DNA from: CAZHZT01 sp964537285
GTDB taxonomy: Bacteria > Bacteroidota > Bacteroidia > Chitinophagales > Saprospiraceae
Assembly (NCBI GenBank): GCA_964537285.1
Contig: CAZHZT010000132.1
Location: 1 to 15,749, forward strand
Direction: 5' to 3'
Length of the DNA stretch: 15,749 bases
Below are positions 8,001 through 14,018 of this stretch, piece after piece. Numbering within the stretch: position 1 is the stretch's first letter; each line of letters begins with the position of its first letter. Under the pieces are notes generated by a model, which was not told where the DNA came from, made no database searches, and worked only from the letters and a program-made list of their open reading frames with translations. Position numbers and translations under genes: made by a program.

Positions 8001-10095
8001 CACCTGAGTTATCTATTTCGATGTTCATCAGTATAGCTACTTCATCGCCGGCCGGAAGGCCATTTGTCAGGATAAATTCACCGGTGCTGGAAAGGTTATC
8101 CGTTATGTTGATGGTATTGCCCAACAAAGAAGTATAGCTTCCACTGGTCAAGGCAGCCGTAGTCTGATCCAATTGAGTGGGGATATAATCAATCACAGTG
8201 ATTGAGGTAGCATCAACAGTCCCCTGATTAAAGATGGTAATAACAAACTGAACGACATCTCCGTCGGTACGCAAGCCATCCAAATCATTATCCGTAAAGC
8301 CGACAAATTCCTTGCGCAGGGCCAGGTCGAAGGTTTGGGTAACCGGTACGTCCACGCAATCGTGATCATCTTCATCCCCTGCCCCGCTGCAATTTTCACC
8401 ATTGGTGGAATCGGGGGTGGAATCGCTATCAGTTCCACCGGTAGCCGCCGTAATTTCCGCCCTATTTTCAATTAACGTACCCGTATAATCCGCATTGATC
8501 AGAAAGGAAATCAGCACGGTTTCTGAATTGCCAGCCATGATGGAAGCAATAGGCGTATTCAGGGTAGCCGTACTGGCCGCGCCCGTTGCCACCTGGGTCC
8601 AGTTGCCGGAAGCCAGGGTCAGTTCCGAATCGTTAAAATAATCGATAAGAGCAATATTAGTAGCATCTATAACGCCCACATTGTTGATCTGGATTTCGAA
8701 AGTAACCGTTTCACCGGGCGAGTAGGTGGTGAGGCCGTCGGCGTTAAAGTCTTCAGCGGGAGTTTGTTCGAGAAGGGTTTTGGAAAGGGCAAGGTCGAAG
8801 CCTGCACATTGCACACGCACAGCGACCAAAGAAGATCCATCATTTTCATCATCTAAATTCCAGGACAAAGTGACATTTCCTCCTGTGCCAGGCTTTATCA
8901 CCCCACCTCCAGTGATACCGTCATCTTCGAATGTTCCTTCAAACTCATCCCATAATTCAGTCTGAGAACCTGTAGTAAAGCTTGTAATGGGCCTGGCATC
9001 GTCATGTGCGATTACCCCAAAGACGACATCATCTGAAGGAACACTATTTACGGTTATCTCGGAAGGAGAAGTTCCATCGGTGTTCGCAGTGGCAGGAGTT
9101 ACCAGGGGAGTGGATTGATTTACTCCTTCCAATGTGGTCACCCCTACGACAAAGGCATCCTCGGCATCTGCTCCAGATACGTTTATTGTAACGGTTCCTG
9201 TTCCACTCGCCGGATTTACCAGTTGCCAAATTTGAGCCTGCGCTTCTCCGCTGGTAGTGCCTGCAGGATTCACCAAGGTCAATGTCTGAGCAGGCGTCCC
9301 ATAAGTTACTCCCGTAATATTTGCTGTTCCACCATCATCTTGTTCGATAGATATGCCGACCAGCATCAGGCGGTTGTTTCCCGTACCGGTAGTGTGGTTA
9401 AGTGTTATAGAAGAAACAGCTCCCGAAGCTGTGGTGGTAGAGGTTGCATCGACGCTGATGCAGCTGAAACTTACTCCTCCAACTGAGTAATGTACCGTAA
9501 TCTGCACCTGATTGATCTGCCCCTGTTGAGCACCGCCGGTACCGCCAAAATCCTCTATTGCAATTCGGAGGCCAAAACCGGAGGCTTCAATCTCTGCCTC
9601 TGTCCACGTGGTCATCCATAGGTCTGTACTTCCACCGTAAGAAGCAGTCACATCGGAGTTAATCCAACCTGTAGTAGAAGCTTTGTTTTGACCTACCGGG
9701 TTTCCAGCTTTTAACAGCTGGATAGTATTATCCCTAATATCTCTATTGTTGGCAGTCTTTTGCCTTTCAATTTCAACGACGATACCATTTATAGTTGCAC
9801 CGGCTGGGAGGTTAAAATTAAAACCGGTTAGATCCAAAAATTGGGTGGGGTCGCCGGGGGGGGTCATAGAGGTAGGAGCAATAGCCGAAATGCGGTTACC
9901 ATCTGAACTGCTTAGATTAGAAGCTGTAAGCGGAGACCAAGGATTGCCACTACCATTCGAGGCAACGGTTCCAGCGGTTTCTGTCGCTGACTGTGCCTGC
10001 AGACTTATAAAAGTGCTTAACAGTAGAAAAAACACAAGTCCTAGCTGGCATGAAACCAACGATACATGTTTATTTATAATGTAAAAAGATTGCAT
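2005..10095 (-). CDS. Giant secreted modular surface protein with DUF11, SdrD_B-like, propeller-like and GEVED modules
   Basis: 2696 residues. A signal peptide (residues 1-34) ends L-Q-A|Q-S-A. Modules in order, boundaries approximate: beta-rich module 37-205; beta-rich module 208-430; three DUF11 repeats starting near 432, 588 and 775 at F-D-L-A-L words; a beta module 949-1050; an SdrD_B-like repeat from 1055 (D-F-D-L-D-G-V-R-D loop); a propeller-like module 1156-1664; a second SdrD_B-like repeat from 1668; a fourth DUF11 from 1831; an Ig-like segment near 1998-2090; GEVED 2096-2285; two more SdrD_B-like repeats from about 2288 and 2451; and a PKD/Ig-like tail ending D-C-G-N-F-P-W-D-G-N. The repeated D-x-D-x-D-G loops suggest calcium binding. 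No catalytic motif or C-terminal membrane anchor is visible, and no type IX sorting domain is recognised. The gene starts 52 bp after the 1115-residue gene, so they are probably co-transcribed. A role as an extracellular structural or adhesive protein is inference. Confidence 0.93.
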   Translation of the reverse strand: MQSFYIINKHVSLVSCQLGLVFFLLLSTFISLQAQSATETAGTVASNGSGNPWSPLTASNLSSSDGNRISAIAPTSMTPPGDPTQFLDLTGFNFNLPAGATINGIVVEIERQKTANNRDIRDNTIQLLKAGNPVGQNKASTTGWINSDVTASYGGSTDLWMTTWTEAEIEASGFGLRIAIEDFGGTGGAQQGQINQVQITVHYSVGGVSFSCISVDATSTTTASGAVSSITLNHTTGTGNNRLMLVGISIEQDDGGTANITGVTYGTPAQTLTLVNPAGTTSGEAQAQIWQLVNPASGTGTVTINVSGADAEDAFVVGVTTLEGVNQSTPLVTPATANTDGTSPSEITVNSVPSDDVVFGVIAHDDARPITSFTTGSQTELWDEFEGTFEDDGITGGGVIKPGTGGNVTLSWNLDDENDGSSLVAVRVQCAGFDLALSKTLLEQTPAEDFNADGLTTYSPGETVTFEIQINNVGVIDATNIALIDYFNDSELTLASGNWTQVATGAASTATLNTPIASIMAGNSETVLISFLINADYTGTLIENRAEITAATGGTDSDSTPDSTNGENCSGAGDEDDHDCVDVPVTQTFDLALRKEFVGFTDNDLDGLRTDGDVVQFVITIFNQGTVDATSITVIDYIPTQLDQTTAALTSGSYTSLLGNTINITDNLSSTGEFILTNGLPAGDEVAILMNIEIDNSGAQASVTNAAEISTAANASGTITMDVDSDFDTTNGNTAGENTDLVDDEIDGNGKSTTPPNASEDEDDHDIALITINPLFDLALTNEVQNFSDAGTIGSIDNGDQITLRMTIYNQGTEDATNIQVVHYFDNTVLSLNDVNWGALAAGQVTLNPLIPSLTAGSNTTIDVTFNVVSSAASILTFAEIFSFNNIGGGNNDVDSQVATLDSGGADETNDAGGLAGSANDNFIGGDGTGTAGDGVAATDEDDHDPALYAFACDLNIDDITVNRTFDANTGETSFDVIVNFSWDNSGTDVITVEVGSMSTTFNTTTLAGSGNATVGSFATPAFDVPVRIAFQSNPVCASAREIHLIADTDACSSGLGGVVFQDFDLDGVRDTPNEAGLPNIRVYVYDDNDAEVYSTYTNTLGQWSTSGLGAGPYRIEFDPSLNDRYASAFATSGTTVQFWSSGDCNIDAGFLAPDDYCDMSADRTMITPCYVSGDPLVGDVANENWVVQFPYPPSNTQGDNVYLAQGNPTGTTWGTAVRNVDPTFTLYLSAFMRRHSGFGLGGPGAIYALDLTDLSNPPSTVTTTTFVDLDDPTFNFDFGTDPRGTDLNNPALPGNPTDPSYDPLAFDLVGKMAMGDLDFDEEQNVLWTVNLHTREVYEIQLGPNGAAPTMASDITVHSLPDPGCSNGVFRAWAVEFFDGKLYIGGVCTAELAGGTRDDLVAYIYSHDPNGAVGNWSEVFSFPLDYDRGYLSKQGSRIFEGEWNPWLSDWNDIGAANTPYAHLPTPDNGPYGQTAAPQPVFSDIEFDADGSIVVGIADRFGWQIGNNNYSTNFATNDTDVYEGVAGGDILRISRINGVLTLENNANANTVDGNQTTSGQNSNPAQGPGGGEFYWQDMYRLSGNKNSGTHQEITGGSLMLVPCEAEIATVVFDPASEYRAGGAIGLSNIDGSRTWSYQIFGRDAGGRGATFGKAISFGDIQLFYDASPPLQIGNRVFVDTDKDGVQDPSEGGVANVQVALFDDSGTLLATTTTDANGNYTFTGDGTTGETWENTGDAIMANTQYYVVFGTDGDTGGGAADQFDTGTSFLSANGVDYQLTTANSGNGAIPENNDSDAEFENNNAFSWLGYPAISVNTGATGFSNHTFDMGLQQSYDLALVKMPASSTPNILAPGDNVVFTITVYNQGTIPAAGIQITDYIPAGDATYSGTNSTPNNANLTSTLGNTVMLTNNGDGTFALDALAPGDDVSFDIELTIDGGFSGPILTNTAEISVDDGDDEDSTPSATNGDQPGETDPLLIDDEFNQDGAVGDEDDHDVAFVVVCPLQTPSLVCAHGSGSVTLEADPGLTNIRWFATNGTDDTADDTEILAFAGMQSVNIDANTEGMADGSDAYYYTAEDASGCDVSLCCPVPVQTELCYDWGDLPDAGSVNPGPYPTDMTDDGGEGVGPSHGIINGLLIGATVDDEDDGNPSANANGDDNTDLPDDEDGIATFPTFEAGQTVIVNVTATNSGTVSMDDATLYAFFDWNGDGDFDDPDEIVTAPVPNNSVNANIPLMVMVPIGATTGQDLGVRLRLTTDDLNDAGRLMTYEPWQGPAADGEVEDYLIQVEAPSTVALGNLVFLDANNNGLFDTGVDSGIDGVEVQLLDDNNMPVDNPNIIGMQDYIVTTSGGGFYEFDNLPPGNYKVLITANNFTSGQPLEGLTGSSPEGTDNDQDDNADENGQNTLFSGGVISTVIELTVGGEPENEAGQGAYSGILDDNSANMTVDFGFVGPVSVGDFVWIDLDNDGLQDVGEPGLDDVDVTIYDAATNMPVTQDLQGNAYTATQTTAGGGMYQFDDLPPGSYYVIFDLTDIPDIYAVTTQDVDGNVSNDADSDASTTSGQTVATPALTSGQADLSLDMGVFCILDAEAGTPATVCGTGELLLSSISPSVTPASQEATAVWNTSGDGTFFSAAAADLGNMDVPFNNAFSYQPGTQDALNGSVTLTLTVGPAGECDEVSDQVTITVLKVDCGNFPWDGN
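3241..3810 (-). other. GEVED domain within the 2696-residue protein
   Basis: Residues about 2096-2285 run from Y-D-W-G-D-L-P-D through G-P-S-H-G and F-F-D-W-N-G-D-G-D-F to D-G-E-V-E-D-Y-L-I-Q-V. This is the signature order of the GEVED family, found as a non-catalytic module in secreted bacterial proteins. The D-W-N-G-D-G-D-F-D-D-P-D-E stretch is an acidic, probably calcium-binding loop. The same domain forms the C-terminal end of the neighbouring 1115-residue protein. Confidence 0.85.
5104..6630 (-). other. Propeller-like module, copy in the 2696-residue protein
   Basis: Residues about 1156-1664. It opens with T-P-C-Y-V-S-G-D and contains T-T-W-G-T-A, R-R-H-S-G, V-G-K-M-A-M-G-D-L-D, R-A-W-A-V-E-F and S-D-I-E-F-D-A-D-G-S. 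These are followed by V-G-I-A-D-R-F-G-W-Q, G-G-D-I-L-R and F-G-D-I-Q-L. The repeated D-G-x-hydrophobic strand pattern suggests a beta-propeller, which is inference. Each word has a counterpart in the same order in residues 44-527 of the upstream protein. Confidence 0.7.
7261..8802 (-). repeat. Three tandem DUF11 repeats in the 2696-residue protein
   Basis: Three diverged repeats cover residues about 432-945. Each starts with F-D-L-A-L and carries an N-N-V-G or N-Q-G-T motif followed by D-A-T, as in DUF11. Each ends with an acidic word E-D-D-H-D. A fourth copy lies apart at about 1831-1995. The 14-base word TGATCATCTTCATC encoding the closing motif recurs exactly at 7265-7278, 8363-8376 and 4118-4131, and with one change at 7802-7815. 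Such repeats usually act as stalk or spacer domains. Confidence 0.8.
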
Positions 10096-10147
10096 AACGG
10101 ACGATATTTTTAATTTTTTTTCTCAATTTATTTTTGTGCAAACCCCA
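10096..10147 (-). other. Short A-rich spacer between two co-directional surface-protein genes
   Basis: 52 bp separate the TAA of the 1115-residue gene from the ATG of the 2696-residue gene. On the coding strand the spacer is very A-rich (A8 run, AATTAAAAATAT). It has no hairpin and no clear Shine-Dalgarno, which is normal for Bacteroidota, where A-rich leaders favour translation. This supports read-through into the giant gene, though an internal promoter cannot be excluded. Confidence 0.5.
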
Positions 10148-13100
10148 TTAATTCTCCGTAACCGACACGCCCGCGCAACTCGGCATTGGGCAACGCATGA
10201 CCTGGATCAGGTAATCCTGCACTTCACCATCTACTGCCAGCCCGCCAGGGTTGGCCGCAGCGGGATCGGAGCTAAGGCGAAAGCGCGCACCGAGGTCAGT
10301 GCCGGCCACGGCATTAGCCGGCACCGTGAGGTTGATGTTTATGCTGCCGGAAGCGTTGGCCGGTTCGGAGCCTGTTTCGTTGGCATCGCTAAAGTCGCCG
10401 TCATTATTCCAGTCGATAAAGTAATAAAGGGTGGCGTTGTTCCCGGTGGAATTAACGACTTCGACCACAATGGTTGCTGCTTGCCCTGCATTTAAGTTGG
10501 CGGGGAAAGAGACGCCATCCTCATCGCCGCCATCGCCAGTGGCGGTACCATCGGGTTGGCCGTCGGCTTCTGCATCGACATCGGAGCCGATGAGTAAGCC
10601 GCTTATTATGGTGTGGCTGGGGCCAATGCCTTCGCCGCCATTTGTATTATTGGTGGGGTAAGAATCCGTCGTTCCGTCGTCGAAGTCGGGCAGGTCGCCC
10701 CAATCGGCGGCGCCGCAATCTTGTACGCTTAAGGTGGCCAAACTGCTGGTGACGGAGCAGACATCCATTCCGGCTGTCTCGGTAATCACCACCCGATAAT
10801 TATAGGTATTGGGGCTTGCGCTGTTTCCCACGGTGATATTCAGGGTAGGCTGATCGGCATTAGCGTAGGTAATATCCGGAGGCACGTTATTGGATACAGA
10901 GGCGAAGCCGCCGTTATCGTACTGCCAGTCGTAGCTTAAGACGCCTCCATTTCCCGGAGTAGCGCTAACGGAGAGTTGAACGGTGGAGCCATCGGGGCAA
11001 CTGGCCGCATTGCCCGGTTGCGCACTTATGGTAGGGTTTGGATTAACGGTAAGCGTTGCTTGCCCGTCCATATTTTGCGAACAAGTGGTGGTGGTATTGG
11101 TCGCTACCACTCGATAAGTGCCCTCATCGGTTTGTGCCGGGAAGCTGATTCCAGCTCCTGTTCCTGCTACCACTACGCCGGTTGCCGTACCGTCCCTGTA
11201 CAATTCATAATTTACTCCGGCGTCAGAATTATTTAAACTTATGGTAATGCTTGGGGTTGGAGAGTCGCTTTCACAAGCTGTCACATCGCTGGTAGTTACA
11301 TCGTATACATTTGGCGTAGAAGCCGGATCAATAGCTGCAAAATTATCCAGAATAATATCCGCCTCATTGCCTGTGGTGTTTACGCGCAGGCTAATCGCCG
11401 TAATGGCTGCGATATCGGCTGCACCAGAGAGCGCCGGACTATTGAATACAAACTGTGTAGGCGCATTTACATTTGCCGAGATAGTGGTTCCGGCTGTTTG
11501 TGTTGCTCCGGTATCATCGTACAGCGTCAGTTCCAGGTCGACCGACGGATTCACATCGGCACTGACCACTTCGATCACAAAGGTCTTGCCCGTGAAATCC
11601 ATAGCACCGAAGCCGGGGTTTTCGTCGACGGTTGAAGCATTGACATCATCTGTGCCGTCGTAGGTGATGATGAAATCACCATTTACATCTCCTTCTTCAG
11701 AGATAGAAAGTGTGCCAGCTCCTATAGATGCTCTTGCATCAGCAGAACCCCCAGGCCCTGATGTATATTCAACGAATATTTCTCTTTCATCTCCTATTGG
11801 GTTTCCAAACGTACAAAAATCAGAATTTGGGGTCGACCCAGCATTTGATTCAACCAAACAATCATCCATTCCTGTATCAAAATCATCGATCACCATATTG
11901 GGGCAGAGGTCAATTTGGAGCAAACCGATCTCGATATCTCCTAGTGCGAGGCCTTTTTGACCTAGAGAAGGAGGGAAGGGATCGTTTACTAATATTTGCA
12001 CGTCTATTTGAGAGGTTATTTCAATTGGAGGCGAAGTAGTTAGATCCACGACCACAAGGCCGTTATTGTTGGCGCCTTCGGGATCCACTGTGGGGCCGAT
12101 AAATTCATTGGAGCCTGATAAATGGGCGATAGCGCCCAGAGCCGCTTTATCTTCCGGTTGCGACATTACATCACCATAAGCGGTAAAACTGGCATTGCTC
12201 CAGCCCATACCGGAAGGGCTAAATTGCAATACATCCCCTGCCGGGCGGCCACTTTCATCGGTACCCGTTCCACCGGGAGGCGTTTGAAAGGTACCCGTTT
12301 GCATCCCCCAGCGATCCATTACACCAACTAATAAATCGCCATTATCCAGAAATTCCAGATCACTCAAAATCGGTTGGGGGTAATGGTCGAAAGGATCATT
12401 TTCCATGTAATTAAGCATACTACCCGTAGCCAGGTCAATCCAGGGGTTGAAGGTAGTCACATCTCCGCCCAGGCCGGCAGGAGGAGTAGGTGTAGCACCA
12501 GAGAGTGTGGTAGGTCCTCTCAAGAAATCCAGATCAAACATCAGGCGCGTAGTGAACATGCCCGTACCAGTGTTCAATTCAAATACATAGCCATCAAGGT
12601 CGGAGCGAGCACCACTATTTTCACCGGAAGTAACCGCAGAAATAAAAACAGCGCCGTCCGATTCTCTGATGCCGATACCCCAGGGCCTAAGCACTCCGTT
12701 GGTCGGAGTTACTCCCGTTGTTGCCGGGCTAATGTCCCATACCCCGGTTACAGCTGGAGAAGATTCATTGGAGACATCTATACGAATTAACTGTGGAAAG
12801 GTCGTTGTTCCATTACCATTCAGGTTGATGGCATATAAAGTAGAATTATCTTCTGTAAGGTCAATATCGCCAATCCCGATTTTACCTACGGCATCGAAGG
12901 CCCCCTGATCGCCATTAGGGCTTGGCTCTGTATTTATTCCATTTGTAGGCGAAAGGCCGGTATGCGGATCCGCACCTGTATTGATGGTACTAGACATAAA
13001 ACTTAGCCCGTCAAGGTCGATTAGCAGAGTAGGTGCAGAGGTTCTCACTCCAGCATTATCAACTTCTGAACCTATTCTATAGATTGCTCCGGTGCCTTCC

Positions 13101-13495
13101 GGCCCAACAGCGGAGTGCCGCTTGATGGTAGCTGCCGTATAGAAATTCCCGGTATTATTATTAAAAGCCGTACCCCAGGTAGAGCCGATTTCTTCAGCAT
13201 ACGCCATGTGGTACACATCTGACGGTCCGCCCAGAGAAGATGTGCCCATTCCGGGATCATACATTACGATGACAAAGGCGTCATAGCCCAAAGCCGGATC
13301 GCCTGTACTCATATCGGAATGTCGACCATCTCCGGCAACGTAGCAGGGAATACCAATCACCGGCTCATTGGATACCTGAGCATTGGAAAAATTGTAGAAA
13401 ACCAGTAACAGGCTCAATGCTAGCCAGGCTTTATGCCAAATTGCTGCTGAGCGGTTCAATAGTCTTAGAAGGAAAGAAGTCTTTCTCATTTTCAT
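10148..13495 (-). CDS. Secreted modular surface protein with propeller-like, jelly-roll-like, Ig-like and GEVED modules
   Basis: 1115 residues. The signal peptide (residues 1-39) has a basic n-region (M-K-M-R-K), a hydrophobic core and a cleavage site S-N-A|Q-V. Modules in order: a propeller-like module 44-527, homologous to one inside the giant downstream protein; a jelly-roll-like segment about 528-722 (I-D-D-F-D-T-G at the start, I-I-L-D-N-F-A near the end), resembling carbohydrate-binding sandwiches in layout only; two Ig/PKD-like domains about 725-925 with paired cysteines; and a GEVED domain 931-1099. The protein ends in a short tail C-P-M-P-S-C-A-G-V-S-V-T-E-N. No enzyme motif, membrane segment or type IX sorting domain is recognised. 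It appears to be the first gene of a unit with the 2696-residue gene. An alternative ATG at 13489 would shorten the start by two residues. An extracellular binding or structural role is inference. Confidence 0.93.
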   Translation of the reverse strand: MKMRKTSFLLRLLNRSAAIWHKAWLALSLLLVFYNFSNAQVSNEPVIGIPCYVAGDGRHSDMSTGDPALGYDAFVIVMYDPGMGTSSLGGPSDVYHMAYAEEIGSTWGTAFNNNTGNFYTAATIKRHSAVGPEGTGAIYRIGSEVDNAGVRTSAPTLLIDLDGLSFMSSTINTGADPHTGLSPTNGINTEPSPNGDQGAFDAVGKIGIGDIDLTEDNSTLYAINLNGNGTTTFPQLIRIDVSNESSPAVTGVWDISPATTGVTPTNGVLRPWGIGIRESDGAVFISAVTSGENSGARSDLDGYVFELNTGTGMFTTRLMFDLDFLRGPTTLSGATPTPPAGLGGDVTTFNPWIDLATGSMLNYMENDPFDHYPQPILSDLEFLDNGDLLVGVMDRWGMQTGTFQTPPGGTGTDESGRPAGDVLQFSPSGMGWSNASFTAYGDVMSQPEDKAALGAIAHLSGSNEFIGPTVDPEGANNNGLVVVDLTTSPPIEITSQIDVQILVNDPFPPSLGQKGLALGDIEIGLLQIDLCPNMVIDDFDTGMDDCLVESNAGSTPNSDFCTFGNPIGDEREIFVEYTSGPGGSADARASIGAGTLSISEEGDVNGDFIITYDGTDDVNASTVDENPGFGAMDFTGKTFVIEVVSADVNPSVDLELTLYDDTGATQTAGTTISANVNAPTQFVFNSPALSGAADIAAITAISLRVNTTGNEADIILDNFAAIDPASTPNVYDVTTSDVTACESDSPTPSITISLNNSDAGVNYELYRDGTATGVVVAGTGAGISFPAQTDEGTYRVVATNTTTTCSQNMDGQATLTVNPNPTISAQPGNAASCPDGSTVQLSVSATPGNGGVLSYDWQYDNGGFASVSNNVPPDITYANADQPTLNITVGNSASPNTYNYRVVITETAGMDVCSVTSSLATLSVQDCGAADWGDLPDFDDGTTDSYPTNNTNGGEGIGPSHTIISGLLIGSDVDAEADGQPDGTATGDGGDEDGVSFPANLNAGQAATIVVEVVNSTGNNATLYYFIDWNNDGDFSDANETGSEPANASGSININLTVPANAVAGTDLGARFRLSSDPAAANPGGLAVDGEVQDYLIQVMRCPMPSCAGVSVTEN
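10199..10705 (-). other. GEVED domain at the C-terminus of the 1115-residue protein
   Basis: Residues about 931-1099 run from D-W-G-D-L-P-D through G-P-S-H-T, F-I-D-W-N-N-D-G-D-F and L-G-A-R-F-R-L to D-G-E-V-Q-D-Y-L-I-Q-V. The DNA is also visibly similar to the GEVED segment of the giant gene: about 46 of 56 bases match by hand count between 10586-10641 and 3685-3740. Confidence 0.85.
11915..13366 (-). other. Propeller-like module, copy in the 1115-residue protein
   Basis: Residues about 44-527. It begins I-P-C-Y-V-A-G-D and carries S-T-W-G-T-A, K-R-H-S-A, V-G-K-I-G-I-G-D-I-D, R-P-W-G-I-G and S-D-L-E-F-L-D-N-G-D. These are followed by V-G-V-M-D-R-W-G-M-Q, A-G-D-V-L-Q and L-G-D-I-E-I. Order and spacing match the copy in the giant protein. 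The fold is inferred from strand pattern only. Confidence 0.7.
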
Positions 13496-13601
13496 AGGAT
13501 ATTTTCTATTTCAAAGAAGTTCGTTGTTTACTTAAAAAAAACAATAAAAGGCCTGCTTAAAATTTTGAAGCTCTTTGATTCAAGCTATAGTTTTCACAAT
13601 A

Positions 13602-13747
13602 CAAAAGAAGTGCCCCTCCTAAAGCCTACTTTGATAAAGTAAATGCATAGGAATGGCTCGTTTGCAAATTGCAAAAGAAGTGCCCCTCCTAAAGCCTACT
13701 TTGATAAAGTAAATGCATAGGAATGGCTCGTTTGCAAATTGCAAAAG
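13602..13747. repeat. Perfect 70-bp tandem duplication
   Basis: Bases 13602-13671 and 13672-13741 are identical, and the first 6 bases of a third unit continue to 13747 (about 2.1 copies). Each unit contains ACTTT-GAT-AAAGT, a small inverted repeat. The unit junction forms the near-palindrome TTTGCAA-A-TTGCAAA, which is repeated at the right end. Identity of the copies implies recent duplication or slippage, or conversion between them. It lies about 110-250 bp upstream of the start of the 1115-residue gene. Confidence 0.95.
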
Positions 13748-13999
13748 CTTATTTTGGTCTTACTGTCTATTGAGTGGCTTTGCTAAACTAAAAAAACAGT
13801 TTATCAATTGGTTTAATGTAATATCAAACCGGTAATTGGGAAGTATGGTAAATTAATTTTAGTGAGGAAGTTGTTGAAAATAGTTAACCTTCCTTCTAGT
13901 TTGGAGCAAAATTAAGTTTTTTTTACATGAAAATGTAAGAATGGTTATTTTTTTTTTGAATGCCTCGAAAGGATTAGAAAAAGTTGCATTTTAAGGGAT

Positions 14000-14016
14000 A
14001 AACGGTTTAACCGTTT
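14000..14016 (-). terminator. Short inverted repeat downstream of the ATPase gene (weak terminator candidate)
   Basis: AAACGGT at 14000-14006 pairs with ACCGTTT at 14010-14016 around a 3-nt loop. It lies about 65 bp past the stop of the 511-residue ORF. The stem is only 7 bp and is not followed by a T-tract on the minus strand, so termination is doubtful. Confidence 0.3.
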
Positions 14017-14018
14017 CT

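Noticed and set aside
13501..13620. Promoter of the 1115-residue gene at TATAGCTTG (minus strand, near 13587)
   Set aside because: The match to TAnnTTTG is one base short and no -33 TTTG lies at the expected spacing, so I did not list it as a feature.
13602..13747. Possible CRISPR repeats
   Set aside because: The units are 70 bp, directly adjacent and identical throughout, with no unique spacers. No cas genes are present.
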